Source of the DNA: an uncultured Bacteroidales bacterium
GTDB taxonomy: Bacteria > Bacteroidota > Bacteroidia > Bacteroidales > UBA932
Length of the DNA: 44,879 bases
Direction of reading: 5' to 3'
Assembly: GCA_947305645.1 (NCBI GenBank)
Contig: CAMZEC010000001.1
Location: 1 to 44,879 of the forward strand
A model generated the notes under the pieces. That model was given only the letters and a program-made list of their open reading frames with translations, did not search any database and was not told where the DNA came from. The position numbers were made by a program, and so were the translations under genes. How positions within the stretch are numbered: the first letter of the stretch is position 1; each line of letters starts with the position of its first letter. Below, one piece after another: positions 1 to 7,001 of this stretch.

Positions 1-337
1 AATAGTGTGCCAACCCCTGCCCCTTAAGCAGCACCACCGTTATCCCGTTCGCGCCCAGGCGGCTGGCGATGGCGGCTATTTCCTTATCCAGCAGATTCTG
101 GTTGACGACCGTTGTCGCCATAATGGACGACAGGGTCCGCCCCATTTTGCCGTTGGGGTAGAAACCGCTGCGGCAAAGGGCGTCGCCTATAAGGGGAACC
201 GTCTTTTGGGAATCTGCGAGCTGCAGGACTGCAGCTGCATCGGTGGGGGCGTCGACCACAACTCCGCCCCAAAGAGAGGCGCGCAGAAGCGCCAGGTACT
301 CGTCACCGGCGCCGGCAAGGACCGGCCGTCTGCTCAT
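1..337 (-). CDS. Nucleotidyltransferase-like protein, N-terminal part (runs off the left end)
   Basis: An open frame starts at ATG 337-335 and stays open to the window edge (112 codons). Its ATG overlaps the TGA of the UDP-sugar dehydrogenase gene by 4 nt, so it is the next cistron. The visible part reads MSRRPVLAGAGDEYLALLRA and ends with VVLLKGQGLAHY at about residues 101-112. An LLKGxGLA segment after an alpha-helical N-terminus is typical of the uncharacterised nucleotidyltransferase family NTP_transf_5, which often sits in polysaccharide loci. The catalytic domain lies outside the window, so the family call is tentative. The other small frames here have no support. Confidence 0.6.
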   Translation of the reverse strand, partial: MSRRPVLAGAGDEYLALLRASLWGGVVVDAPTDAAAVLQLADSQKTVPLIGDALCRSGFYPNGKMGRTLSSIMATTVVNQNLLDKEIAAIASRLGANGITVVLLKGQGLAHY

Positions 338-1611
338 AGCCGGCCGTCGATGATTTCGCGGGGCATGATGCCCTTGACGTCATAGATGACGTGCACGGGC
401 TTGAGGATGGCGTCCATGTCCACCTCGTGCTTACGGAACTCCCTATGGCCTACAGCCACTATGGCGCAGTCGAACTTCTTGCGGGGCAGCTCGCTTACGA
501 TGTCTATGCCGTACTCCCGCTTTACCACCTCCGGGCTCGCCCAGGGGTCGTACACGGTAATGTCCACGTTGTACTCCTGAAGGGCACGGTAGATGTCGAT
601 GATGCGGGTGTTGCGCACGTCGGGGCAGTTTTCCTTGAAGGTGAAGCCCATTATGATTACTTTGGAGTGCAGCACCTGTATGCCCTTCTTGAGCATCAGC
701 TTCACGGTCTGGCTGGCCACGTAGGCGCCCATGCCGTCGTTCATGCGGCGGCCGGCGAGGATGATCTCGGGGTTGTAGCCGAGCCGCTGGGCGCACTGGG
801 CCAGATAGTACGGGTCCACGCTGATGCAGTGCCCGCCCACGAGTCCGGGGTTCATCTTGATGAAGTTCCACTTGGTGCCGGCGGCCTCCAGAACGTCCTG
901 GGTGTCGATGCCCAGCAGAGAGCATATCTTGCTGAGCTCGTTGACGAATGCTATGTTGATGTCGCGCTGCGAGTTCTCGATGACCTTGGCTGCTTCGGCC
1001 ACCTTTATTGACGGGGCCTTGTGCGTGCCGTTCACCAGCACGGTGTTGTATACCTTATCTATAATATCGGCAACTTCCGGAGTTGATCCTGAGGTGATTT
1101 TGAGTATCTTCTCAACCGTGTGTTCCTTGTCGCCGGGGTTGATGCGCTCGGGGCTGTAGCCGGCAAAGAAATCCACGTTGAACCGCAGTCCTGACACCTT
1201 TTCTATAACGGGGATGCACTCGTCCTCCGTGACTCCGGGATAGACGGTGGACTCATATACAACTATGTCTCCGGGCGCGATGACCTTGCTCACGGTCTCG
1301 GAGGCGCCGTACAGCGGCGTGAGGTCGGGGTTGTTGTTGCGGTCTACCGGAGTGGGTACAGCGACCACGTAAAAATTGCAGGAGCGTATGTCCTCCAACT
1401 CGCTGGTGCAGCGGAAGCCGTGGTTGTCGATGGCGTCACGAAGCAGTTCGTCGCTCACCTCCAGGGTGGCGTCGTGCCCCGCCATCAGGGCCGCTACGCG
1501 CGCCTTGTTGAGGTCGTACCCTATGGTCTCGAACTTGGTAGAGAAGAGGCGTGCGAGCGGCAGGCCCACGTAGCCGAGGCCGATGACGGCTATTTTAACC
1601 TTTCTTTTCAT
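334..1611 (-). CDS. UDP-N-acetyl-hexosamine 6-dehydrogenase (WecC/TviB/WbpO-type nucleotide-sugar dehydrogenase)
   Basis: This 425-residue protein should oxidise C6 of a UDP-HexNAc to the uronic acid with two NAD+. The N-terminal Rossmann motif GLGYVGLP is at residues 11-18. The middle segment contains VAVPTPVD and YESTVYPG. The catalytic Cys262 lies in GGHCISVDPYY, and the C-terminal UDP-binding domain carries GFTFKENCPDVRNTR. The start is ATG 1611, 17 nt inside the end of wzc. The frame stays open further upstream only because it reads the Tyr-Gly repeat of wzc out of frame as MDTGMVMDTAMDTG. With wecB in the same operon the likeliest product is UDP-ManNAcA. A TviB-like UDP-GlcNAcA or GalNAcA activity is the alternative. 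Confidence 0.92.
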   Translation of the reverse strand: MKRKVKIAVIGLGYVGLPLARLFSTKFETIGYDLNKARVAALMAGHDATLEVSDELLRDAIDNHGFRCTSELEDIRSCNFYVVAVPTPVDRNNNPDLTPLYGASETVSKVIAPGDIVVYESTVYPGVTEDECIPVIEKVSGLRFNVDFFAGYSPERINPGDKEHTVEKILKITSGSTPEVADIIDKVYNTVLVNGTHKAPSIKVAEAAKVIENSQRDINIAFVNELSKICSLLGIDTQDVLEAAGTKWNFIKMNPGLVGGHCISVDPYYLAQCAQRLGYNPEIILAGRRMNDGMGAYVASQTVKLMLKKGIQVLHSKVIIMGFTFKENCPDVRNTRIIDIYRALQEYNVDITVYDPWASPEVVKREYGIDIVSELPRKKFDCAIVAVGHREFRKHEVDMDAILKPVHVIYDVKGIMPREIIDGRL

Positions 1612-4090
1612 CGGCTTTGTCGTGATTGTGGTGATGCTTGCGATGCTTCTTTTTGCCATTGTCTTCGGCGTCGTCCGAGCCCTCGCCGTTTCCGTATCCG
1701 TACTGGTGGCCGTAGCCATATCCGTACCCGTATCCATAGCCGTATCCATAACCATACCCGTATCCATATCCGTAACGGCCGTAGTAGCTGCTGTGCTTCT
1801 TGTAGTTGACGTCGTTCAGGACTATGGTCATGTTAGGGAATTCGCCGCGGTCTTTGATGGTCTGGATGTCCGGAAGCATGCGCTTGTCTATCTTGCCGGA
1901 GCGCAGGATGAACACGCTCACGTCCGCGAAACGCTTAAGGATGGAGGCGTCGGCCACAATGCCAGCCGGCACGGCGTCGATGAGTATGTATTCATAACGC
2001 TCGCGCAGCCAGGCCATAAGCTGGTCCAGGCGGCTGTTGGAGAGCAGCTCTGCCGGGTTCGGCGGGATGGGGCCGGAAGAGATTATGTCGACGCCGGGCG
2101 CAACAACGTCATGCTGTACGAGGCTCTCGTAATCGTCTGTCTTGCTGGAGAGATAGTTGGAGAATCCGGCATTTTTGCGCAGGCCGAAGTTGCGGGTAAG
2201 GGTGCCTTTGCGCAGGTCAAGGTCCAGCAGGATGACGCTCTTGCTCACCATGGCGAGGCTGGCGGCGATGTTCGTGGTAAGGAAGGTCTTGCCTGAGCCC
2301 TCCATCAGGGACAGGAAGAGATAGCTCGTAGACTTGTCGCCCGGGTTGCGGGTGTACTCCATATTGCTGCGGAGTATGCGGAAGGCCTCCGAAATGGCAT
2401 CGCGGTGCTTGTCGCCAATGACGATATCGCGGGTGTCTTTCTTGTCCCTTGATGGAATTTCTCCGAGTATGGGGATGTCCACGTAGTTCTCCACATCCTT
2501 GCGGAAGCGTATCTTGGTGTCCAGTATCCTCATAAGGAAGAATAAGCCCACCGGGGCCAGCAAGCCGAGAAGAATGCCCATCAGCAGGTTACGCTTGGTG
2601 TCCGGAGAGATGGGGACGGGGTTCACGCGGGCGCGGTCCACAACTCCTGCCTTGCCCTCGATGCTCGGCTGGCTGATGAGGAGTTCCTCGCGGCGGGTAA
2701 GGAGAGTCAGGTAAAGGCCCTCTTTGATGCCTTGCACACGGGAAATGTTGTCCAGGTACAGCTGGCTGCCAGGCACGCTGCGTATCTTCTCCTGAGCTTT
2801 CTGGCCAACAGCTGCCACGGAAGAAATCTTCTGCTGAAGGGCGCCGATGTACGAGGAGAGCAGCTGGTTCAGGTTGCTCTTCAGGGTAGCCAGCTCCAGT
2901 TGCATATTCTGCACGATGGGGTTGTTGGTGGTGCCGGATTGTTTATACTTGTCCAGCTTGAGCACCAGGGTGTTGAAGTTGGAGATGGTACTGCGGATGT
3001 TCTCGTCGTCGATGTCCACGGTGACGGGGAAGAGCATGTTCTGCGAGTTCTCCGCCGTGAAGGACTTCAGGTAGCGGGCGTGGGAAATCTGGGAGTTGAT
3101 GCGCTCGATCTCCTCGGACGACTCTATGCTCGCAGCAAGGTACGACTGGCCGTAGTCCTGGATGTTAAGTATTTGGTTGTCACGCTTGAAGCTGGAGATC
3201 TTAGCCTCCTGGGCGCCGAGTTCGGAGTCCAGCTGGGCGATACGGTCGTTGATGTACTGCGAGGTCTGCAGGATGACTTCCTGGCGTTGGCGGACGGCGT
3301 TCTCGTTGTAAACCGTGATAATCTCGTTGATGACGTCGGCGGCACGCTCTGGCGAGGTGTCTGTGAGGGACATGTTCAGGATGCCTTCCGAATCCGTGTC
3401 CCTGGAGATGGCCACGCGGCTGCGGTAGATGGCGGCCACGTCGCTGATGTTGTTGTGGCGCACCTGTATGGGAGTGTCGAAGAAGACCTCGCGGTAGGCC
3501 CATGTGGGCTTAACGAATATGCGTCCCAGCTGTGTGGAGACGGTATCTCCCAGGTGTCCTTTTACGTCGTCGTAACCGTCGATGCGAACGGTGTACAGGG
3601 AGTCGGCTCCGATCAGAACGGTCAGGGATGCATAGTCGTTCTCATTAACGTCCGGCATCATCACCTCGATGGGGGAGTTCTTGTAGAGGTCCTTGGTGCG
3701 GTGTACAATCTTGGTCTCGTAAAGGTAGGACGTTCCGAGGCCCAGGCGGCGTACCACGTCAAGCATGGCCGTCTCGCTTTTTAGTATGATAATTTCGTCG
3801 TTGAGGGACTTGGAGACCAGGCGGTAGCGGCGCATCTCCAGCACATTGTCCAGTTGCTGCATGGCCACATTGGTCTGGGGATTTGCGTAGACCTTGATCT
3901 TGGCGTGGCTTTCGTAGATTCTGACGGCGCGGTCGCTGATATACCAGGCGATGGCTCCACCTATGGCCGCACAGAGCAGCAGCCAGTGGATGTTACGTAT
4001 GACAGTAAAGATAATATCCTTGGCGGACAGGGCGTTAGCGTCTTTCTTGTTCAGGAAAGACAGGTCGTTGTTGTCTTGTACCGTTGCCAT
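1595..4090 (-). CDS. wzc: Wzc-type polysaccharide co-polymerase with tyrosine autokinase domain and YG-repeat tail
   Basis: This 831-residue inner-membrane protein works with the Wza-like lipoprotein to control polysaccharide length and export. The first membrane segment is at about 34-50, followed by a long periplasmic region with coiled-coil-like helices. The second membrane segment is at about 502-519 and the cytoplasmic bacterial tyrosine kinase domain follows. The Walker A region is LMEGSGKTF at about 594-602, with Walker A' as VILLDLDLRKGTL and Walker B as YILIDAVPAG near 700. The usual proline-rich Walker A and IDTPP forms are altered. The C-terminus is the expected tyrosine cluster, here 11 Tyr-Gly dipeptides (773-794), followed by a His/Lys-rich end. 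ATG overlaps the stop of the upstream wza by 1 nt (TAATG). Confidence 0.93.
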   Translation of the reverse strand: MATVQDNNDLSFLNKKDANALSAKDIIFTVIRNIHWLLLCAAIGGAIAWYISDRAVRIYESHAKIKVYANPQTNVAMQQLDNVLEMRRYRLVSKSLNDEIIILKSETAMLDVVRRLGLGTSYLYETKIVHRTKDLYKNSPIEVMMPDVNENDYASLTVLIGADSLYTVRIDGYDDVKGHLGDTVSTQLGRIFVKPTWAYREVFFDTPIQVRHNNISDVAAIYRSRVAISRDTDSEGILNMSLTDTSPERAADVINEIITVYNENAVRQRQEVILQTSQYINDRIAQLDSELGAQEAKISSFKRDNQILNIQDYGQSYLAASIESSEEIERINSQISHARYLKSFTAENSQNMLFPVTVDIDDENIRSTISNFNTLVLKLDKYKQSGTTNNPIVQNMQLELATLKSNLNQLLSSYIGALQQKISSVAAVGQKAQEKIRSVPGSQLYLDNISRVQGIKEGLYLTLLTRREELLISQPSIEGKAGVVDRARVNPVPISPDTKRNLLMGILLGLLAPVGLFFLMRILDTKIRFRKDVENYVDIPILGEIPSRDKKDTRDIVIGDKHRDAISEAFRILRSNMEYTRNPGDKSTSYLFLSLMEGSGKTFLTTNIAASLAMVSKSVILLDLDLRKGTLTRNFGLRKNAGFSNYLSSKTDDYESLVQHDVVAPGVDIISSGPIPPNPAELLSNSRLDQLMAWLRERYEYILIDAVPAGIVADASILKRFADVSVFILRSGKIDKRMLPDIQTIKDRGEFPNMTIVLNDVNYKKHSSYYGRYGYGYGYGYGYGYGYGYGYGYGHQYGYGNGEGSDDAEDNGKKKHRKHHHNHDKADEKKG
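1709..1774 (-). repeat. 11 tandem Tyr-Gly codon pairs in wzc
   Basis: Eleven consecutive 6-nt units of TAY GGN encode (YG)11. Both Tyr codons and all four Gly codons are mixed, so the array is maintained as protein rather than being a freshly slipped DNA repeat. It lies in the tyrosine-rich tail that is autophosphorylated in BY-kinases. The out-of-frame reading creates a spurious Met/Asp/Thr-rich extension upstream of the dehydrogenase gene. Confidence 0.9.
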
Positions 4091-4893
4091 TATTTATTGG
4101 CTTGTTTAGATAGGAGGATGATGGATGTGATCATGGTGCCTATGCTGGCCACAGAGGTGACATAGCCCAGCATGGTGATGACCTGGCTTGAAGATTCCAT
4201 GAAGTTCTTGTAGCCGCGGTCGCGGGTTATAATGAAGTCGTTCTGCTGCAGCATGAAGAAAGGATCGTCAAACACCTTGGAGCTGCGCGGATCAAGGTAG
4301 CGCATTACCATCTTACCATCAACCTCGCGCATTACAGCTATCTTGTGGCGGTCGGTGAAGACGTTCAGGTCGCCGGACAGGGCCAGCGCTTCCAGGAAGG
4401 TGCATCGTTCGTTGGGGATGCTGATGGCCTTGCCTCCGTTTGACCCGAGGAAGAAAACCTTGAAGTTCTGGAAACGTACCATCACATAGGGATCCGTCAG
4501 ATAGGCGCCGCCGACCAGTATGTCCTTGATTTTATCTTGAAGCTGGAGACGGGTGAGACCGGAGGCCTTGATGCGGCCAAGTTCCGGCATCTCGATGAAT
4601 CCGTACTGGTCTACCAGGTAGCCCATATAGCCGTTTCCGTTATTGTTGTACATCATGTTGGAGCCGCTTCCATAGTACAGGTTGAACGGCGCCGCCAGCT
4701 CCTTGTCGAAGCAGGACACGATGATGGTGAGCTCGTCGTACGGGCTGATGACGGCTTCGAACTTGTTCTCCAGTTCTATCTGGGTCCCGTGCGTCATATC
4801 CTGCAGATAAGCCACCTGCTTTGTGGTAACACAGCTGTCCAGCAGCAGGGCGCCTGCGGCGAGCACGATAAAGGGTATAAGATGTTTTTTCAT
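4090..4893 (-). CDS. wza: Wza-like outer-membrane polysaccharide export lipoprotein
   Basis: This 267-residue protein belongs to the polysaccharide biosynthesis/export (Wza/SLBB) family. A type II signal peptide ends in LLLDSC, so Cys21 would be lipidated. The export domain follows (ISPYDELTIIV at about residue 50; LVDQYGFIEMPELGRI near 95-110), then an SLBB-type beta-grasp segment. A hydrophobic C-terminal helix (about 236-259) matches the membrane-spanning helix of Wza. I chose ATG 4893 because it starts directly with the signal peptide; a GTG at 4905 is possible. It lies between wecB and wzc and overlaps wzc by 1 nt. Confidence 0.9.
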   Translation of the reverse strand: MKKHLIPFIVLAAGALLLDSCVTTKQVAYLQDMTHGTQIELENKFEAVISPYDELTIIVSCFDKELAAPFNLYYGSGSNMMYNNNGNGYMGYLVDQYGFIEMPELGRIKASGLTRLQLQDKIKDILVGGAYLTDPYVMVRFQNFKVFFLGSNGGKAISIPNERCTFLEALALSGDLNVFTDRHKIAVMREVDGKMVMRYLDPRSSKVFDDPFFMLQQNDFIITRDRGYKNFMESSSQVITMLGYVTSVASIGTMITSIILLSKQANK

Positions 4894-4932
4894 TTCAATC
4901 TTCACGGTATCCTACAAAAATAACACTTATTT

Positions 4933-6141
4933 TTATAAAACCTGCATTATTGAGGTTACAATTCTTTCTGCGGCGTGTCCGTCGCCGAAGAGGGGAGGGA
5001 AGTTGACCTGGCGGTCCTTAAGCGTTTGGTAGGCCTCCAGGATGCGCTGCTTGTCTGCATCGGCCAGAATTCCAGCGCCGTGGTCCACGATTTCCACCCA
5101 TTCCGTTTCCTGGCGCAGAATCACGCTGGGAGTGCCGTAGAAGAAGGCTTCCTTCTGCACGCCGCCGCTGTCTGTGAGGACCACGCGGGCGTTTTTCTCC
5201 AGGAGGATGATTTCGAAGAAGGAGGCGGGGGGGAGGAGGATGAGCTTGTCTTGCAGCTTTTCGATGGCCGGGCCCAGGAGGTTTCTTGTGCGGGGGTGGA
5301 GCGGAAGGACAACCTTTGTTGTCTGGGCAATCTCGCACAGGGCGTCCAGGATGGCGCTCAGCCGCTCAGGCGTGTCGGTATTGACGGGCCGATGGATAGT
5401 GGCCAGGACGAATTCCTTGGGCTGAAGCTGGAGGCGCTGGAGGATGTCGCATTTGGCTTCCGCCAGGGGCGCGAAGTGAAGGGCGTTGTCGTACATGACG
5501 TCGCCGGATTGGATGGTCCTGGCTGCCAGGCCCTCGCGTTCCAGGTTGTCCACCGCCGTCCGGGTGGGGGCGAAGAGAAGGTCTCCCAGATGGTCGGCCA
5601 CTATTCGGTTGCCCTCCTCCGGCATGCTCCGGTTGAAGGAGCGCAGGCCGGCCTCGATGTGGAACACCGGCACGTGCAGCTTGGACGCCGCCACGGCTCC
5701 CGCCAGCGTGGAATTGGTGTCCCCGTAGAGGACCACGCCGTCAAAATGGTCTTTCAGCAGGACCTGCTCGATGCCCTGCAACATTTTGGCCGTCTGCTCC
5801 CCGTGCGACCCGGAGCCCACGCCCAGGTTGTAATCCGGTGCCGGTATCCCCAGCTCCCGGAAGAACACCTCGCTCATGTTGGCGTCGTAGTGCTGGCCGG
5901 TGTGAAGGAGGGTCTCCTGGATCTTTAGATCCTTCGTCGCCTTCTGCTCCTCAGGATGACAATTGTCATTCTGAGCCCCCCTTTTGTCATCCTGAGCGTC
6001 CCTTTTGTCATCCTGAGCGTCCCTTTTGTCATCCTGAGCCCCCCCTTTGTCATCCTGAGCGAAGCGAAGGATCTCCCTCGACAGCGCCGCGGCCTTGATA
6101 ATTTGCGGCCGTGCGCCAATGATGGTCAGTAATTTAATCAT
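4933..6141 (-). CDS. wecB: UDP-N-acetylglucosamine 2-epimerase with repeat-encoded insertion
   Basis: A 402-residue non-hydrolysing epimerase converting UDP-GlcNAc to UDP-ManNAc, which the nearby dehydrogenase can oxidise. Family motifs are GARPQIIKAAALSR at the N-terminus, HTGQHYD, YGDTNSTLAGA, HIEAGLRS, PEEGNR and DSGGVQKEA. Between ALSR (residue 22) and the segment before HTGQHYD there are about 49 residues of repeat-derived sequence (units like QDDKRDA). A normal enzyme has only a short surface connection there. The frame is preserved, so the enzyme may still work. ATG overlaps the stop of the deacetylase gene by 4 nt (ATGA). Confidence 0.93.
   Translation of the reverse strand: MIKLLTIIGARPQIIKAAALSREILRFAQDDKGGAQDDKRDAQDDKRDAQDDKRGAQNDNCHPEEQKATKDLKIQETLLHTGQHYDANMSEVFFRELGIPAPDYNLGVGSGSHGEQTAKMLQGIEQVLLKDHFDGVVLYGDTNSTLAGAVAASKLHVPVFHIEAGLRSFNRSMPEEGNRIVADHLGDLLFAPTRTAVDNLEREGLAARTIQSGDVMYDNALHFAPLAEAKCDILQRLQLQPKEFVLATIHRPVNTDTPERLSAILDALCEIAQTTKVVLPLHPRTRNLLGPAIEKLQDKLILLPPASFFEIILLEKNARVVLTDSGGVQKEAFFYGTPSVILRQETEWVEIVDHGAGILADADKQRILEAYQTLKDRQVNFPPLFGDGHAAERIVTSIMQVL
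5927..6074. repeat. Array of dispersed repeat: one inverted unit plus five direct units
   Basis: On the plus strand, five head-to-tail units start at 5964, 5985, 6006, 6027 and 6048. The first four are exactly 21 nt and begin TGTCATYCTGAGC. The last is the full 27-nt form ending GCGAAGCGAAGGATCT. A longer divergent unit in opposite orientation occupies 5927-5961, separated by only 2 nt, so the pair could form a hairpin. The 21-nt period keeps the reading frame of wecB. Confidence 0.9.
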
Positions 6142-7001
6142 ACTTTGTCTTTGTCATTCTGAGCCCCCCTTTTGTCATTCTGAGCGTCCCTTTTGTCATC
6201 CTGAGCGTCCCTTTTGTCATCCTGAGCGAAGCGAAGGATCTCCCTCTTCACCACATTCTTGGCATTCTGAAGAACCAGCTCCTTCAACCATGGCAGCGGC
6301 TTATCGGCCCAGCGCTGCGGGTGGGTGGTAAGCATGAGGTGCTGCGGAATCGTGCTTGCTTGCAGGGCGGCGATTATGTCCCCGGTGGAGTGGTACACCA
6401 GCCCCTGGGCGCACCAGCGGTCCTGGTGGGCGGGGATGCGGTCGCGCATGCTCACCTTGAAGCCGTCCCAGCGGCGGCCGGTGTCGGTGAGGTAGAGGAC
6501 ATCGGCAAAGTCGATGTCAAAGTAGGGTTCGCCGAGGATGCCCAGGTCCCTGTAGCTGTGGCTCTTCCAGATGTCCCGGCTGTCCCAGGGGCTCCGCGGG
6601 CTGCCGTGCATGCAGATGGTCTCCACAGGGGCGAGGGCGCGCAATCGGGTCAGGTTTGCGGCAAAGTCACGGTAGGCATCGGCCATATCCCCCTTGCAGG
6701 TGGTGAGACTCTCGTAATGGTAGCCCACCTCGTGCCCCAGCGCCGCTATCTTCTTGATGATGTCCTCGTCCCAACTCTCCGGCACCGCCCGGAAGTAGTA
6801 GCTTGCCTTCATCCCCTCCTCCTTCTCCAGACGCGCCACCGCCAGCGAATTCGCCGGCAGCAGGTCCACATCGTGCCGCAGGATTACATATCGCTCCGGC
6901 CTCTCGCCTTTTACGTACTCCGCGAAAGTCAGGCCGGCATAGCCCCTAGCCCTCAAGGTTTTCAACAACAGGCGGTATTCTTTTAAAGTAAAATCCATCA
7001 T
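6138..7001 (-). CDS. Polysaccharide deacetylase-like protein with repeat-derived C-terminus
   Basis: 287 residues with NodB-fold features: RHDVD at 42-46 in place of the TFDD motif, and GHEVGYHY at 89-96 supplying the metal-binding His90/His95 pair. Proteins of this type hydrolyse N-acetyl or related groups on a glycan, or act as inactive relatives; the substrate cannot be read here. Residues 254-283 are encoded by the dispersed repeat, so the original protein probably ended near residue 253. The start ATGATG overlaps the TGA of the FAD/Fe-S gene. A diverged copy of its first 29 codons lies on the other side of that gene (9955-10044). Confidence 0.8.
   Translation of the reverse strand: MMDFTLKEYRLLLKTLRARGYAGLTFAEYVKGERPERYVILRHDVDLLPANSLAVARLEKEEGMKASYYFRAVPESWDEDIIKKIAALGHEVGYHYESLTTCKGDMADAYRDFAANLTRLRALAPVETICMHGSPRSPWDSRDIWKSHSYRDLGILGEPYFDIDFADVLYLTDTGRRWDGFKVSMRDRIPAHQDRWCAQGLVYHSTGDIIAALQASTIPQHLMLTTHPQRWADKPLPWLKELVLQNAKNVVKREILRFAQDDKRDAQDDKRDAQNDKRGAQNDKDKV
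6152..6241. repeat. Second tandem array of the dispersed repeat (four units)
   Basis: Direct units on the plus strand start at 6152, 6173 and 6194 (21 nt each), and a full 27-nt unit spans 6215-6241. Unit order mirrors the wecB array: a CCCCCC-type unit first, GTCCC-type units next, and the GCGAAGCGAAGGATCT form last. The two arrays are 77 bp apart and probably related by duplication. This one encodes the C-terminal tail of the deacetylase. Confidence 0.9.

Noticed and set aside
1612..1767. N-terminal extension MDTGMVMDTAMDTG of the UDP-sugar dehydrogenase
   Set aside because: It is the wzc Tyr-Gly repeat read in another frame. The dehydrogenase family starts at MKRKVKIAVIGLGYVG.
5964..6241. 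Possible CRISPR array
   Set aside because: The 21-bp units follow each other without spacers, lie inside genes, and no cas gene is present.
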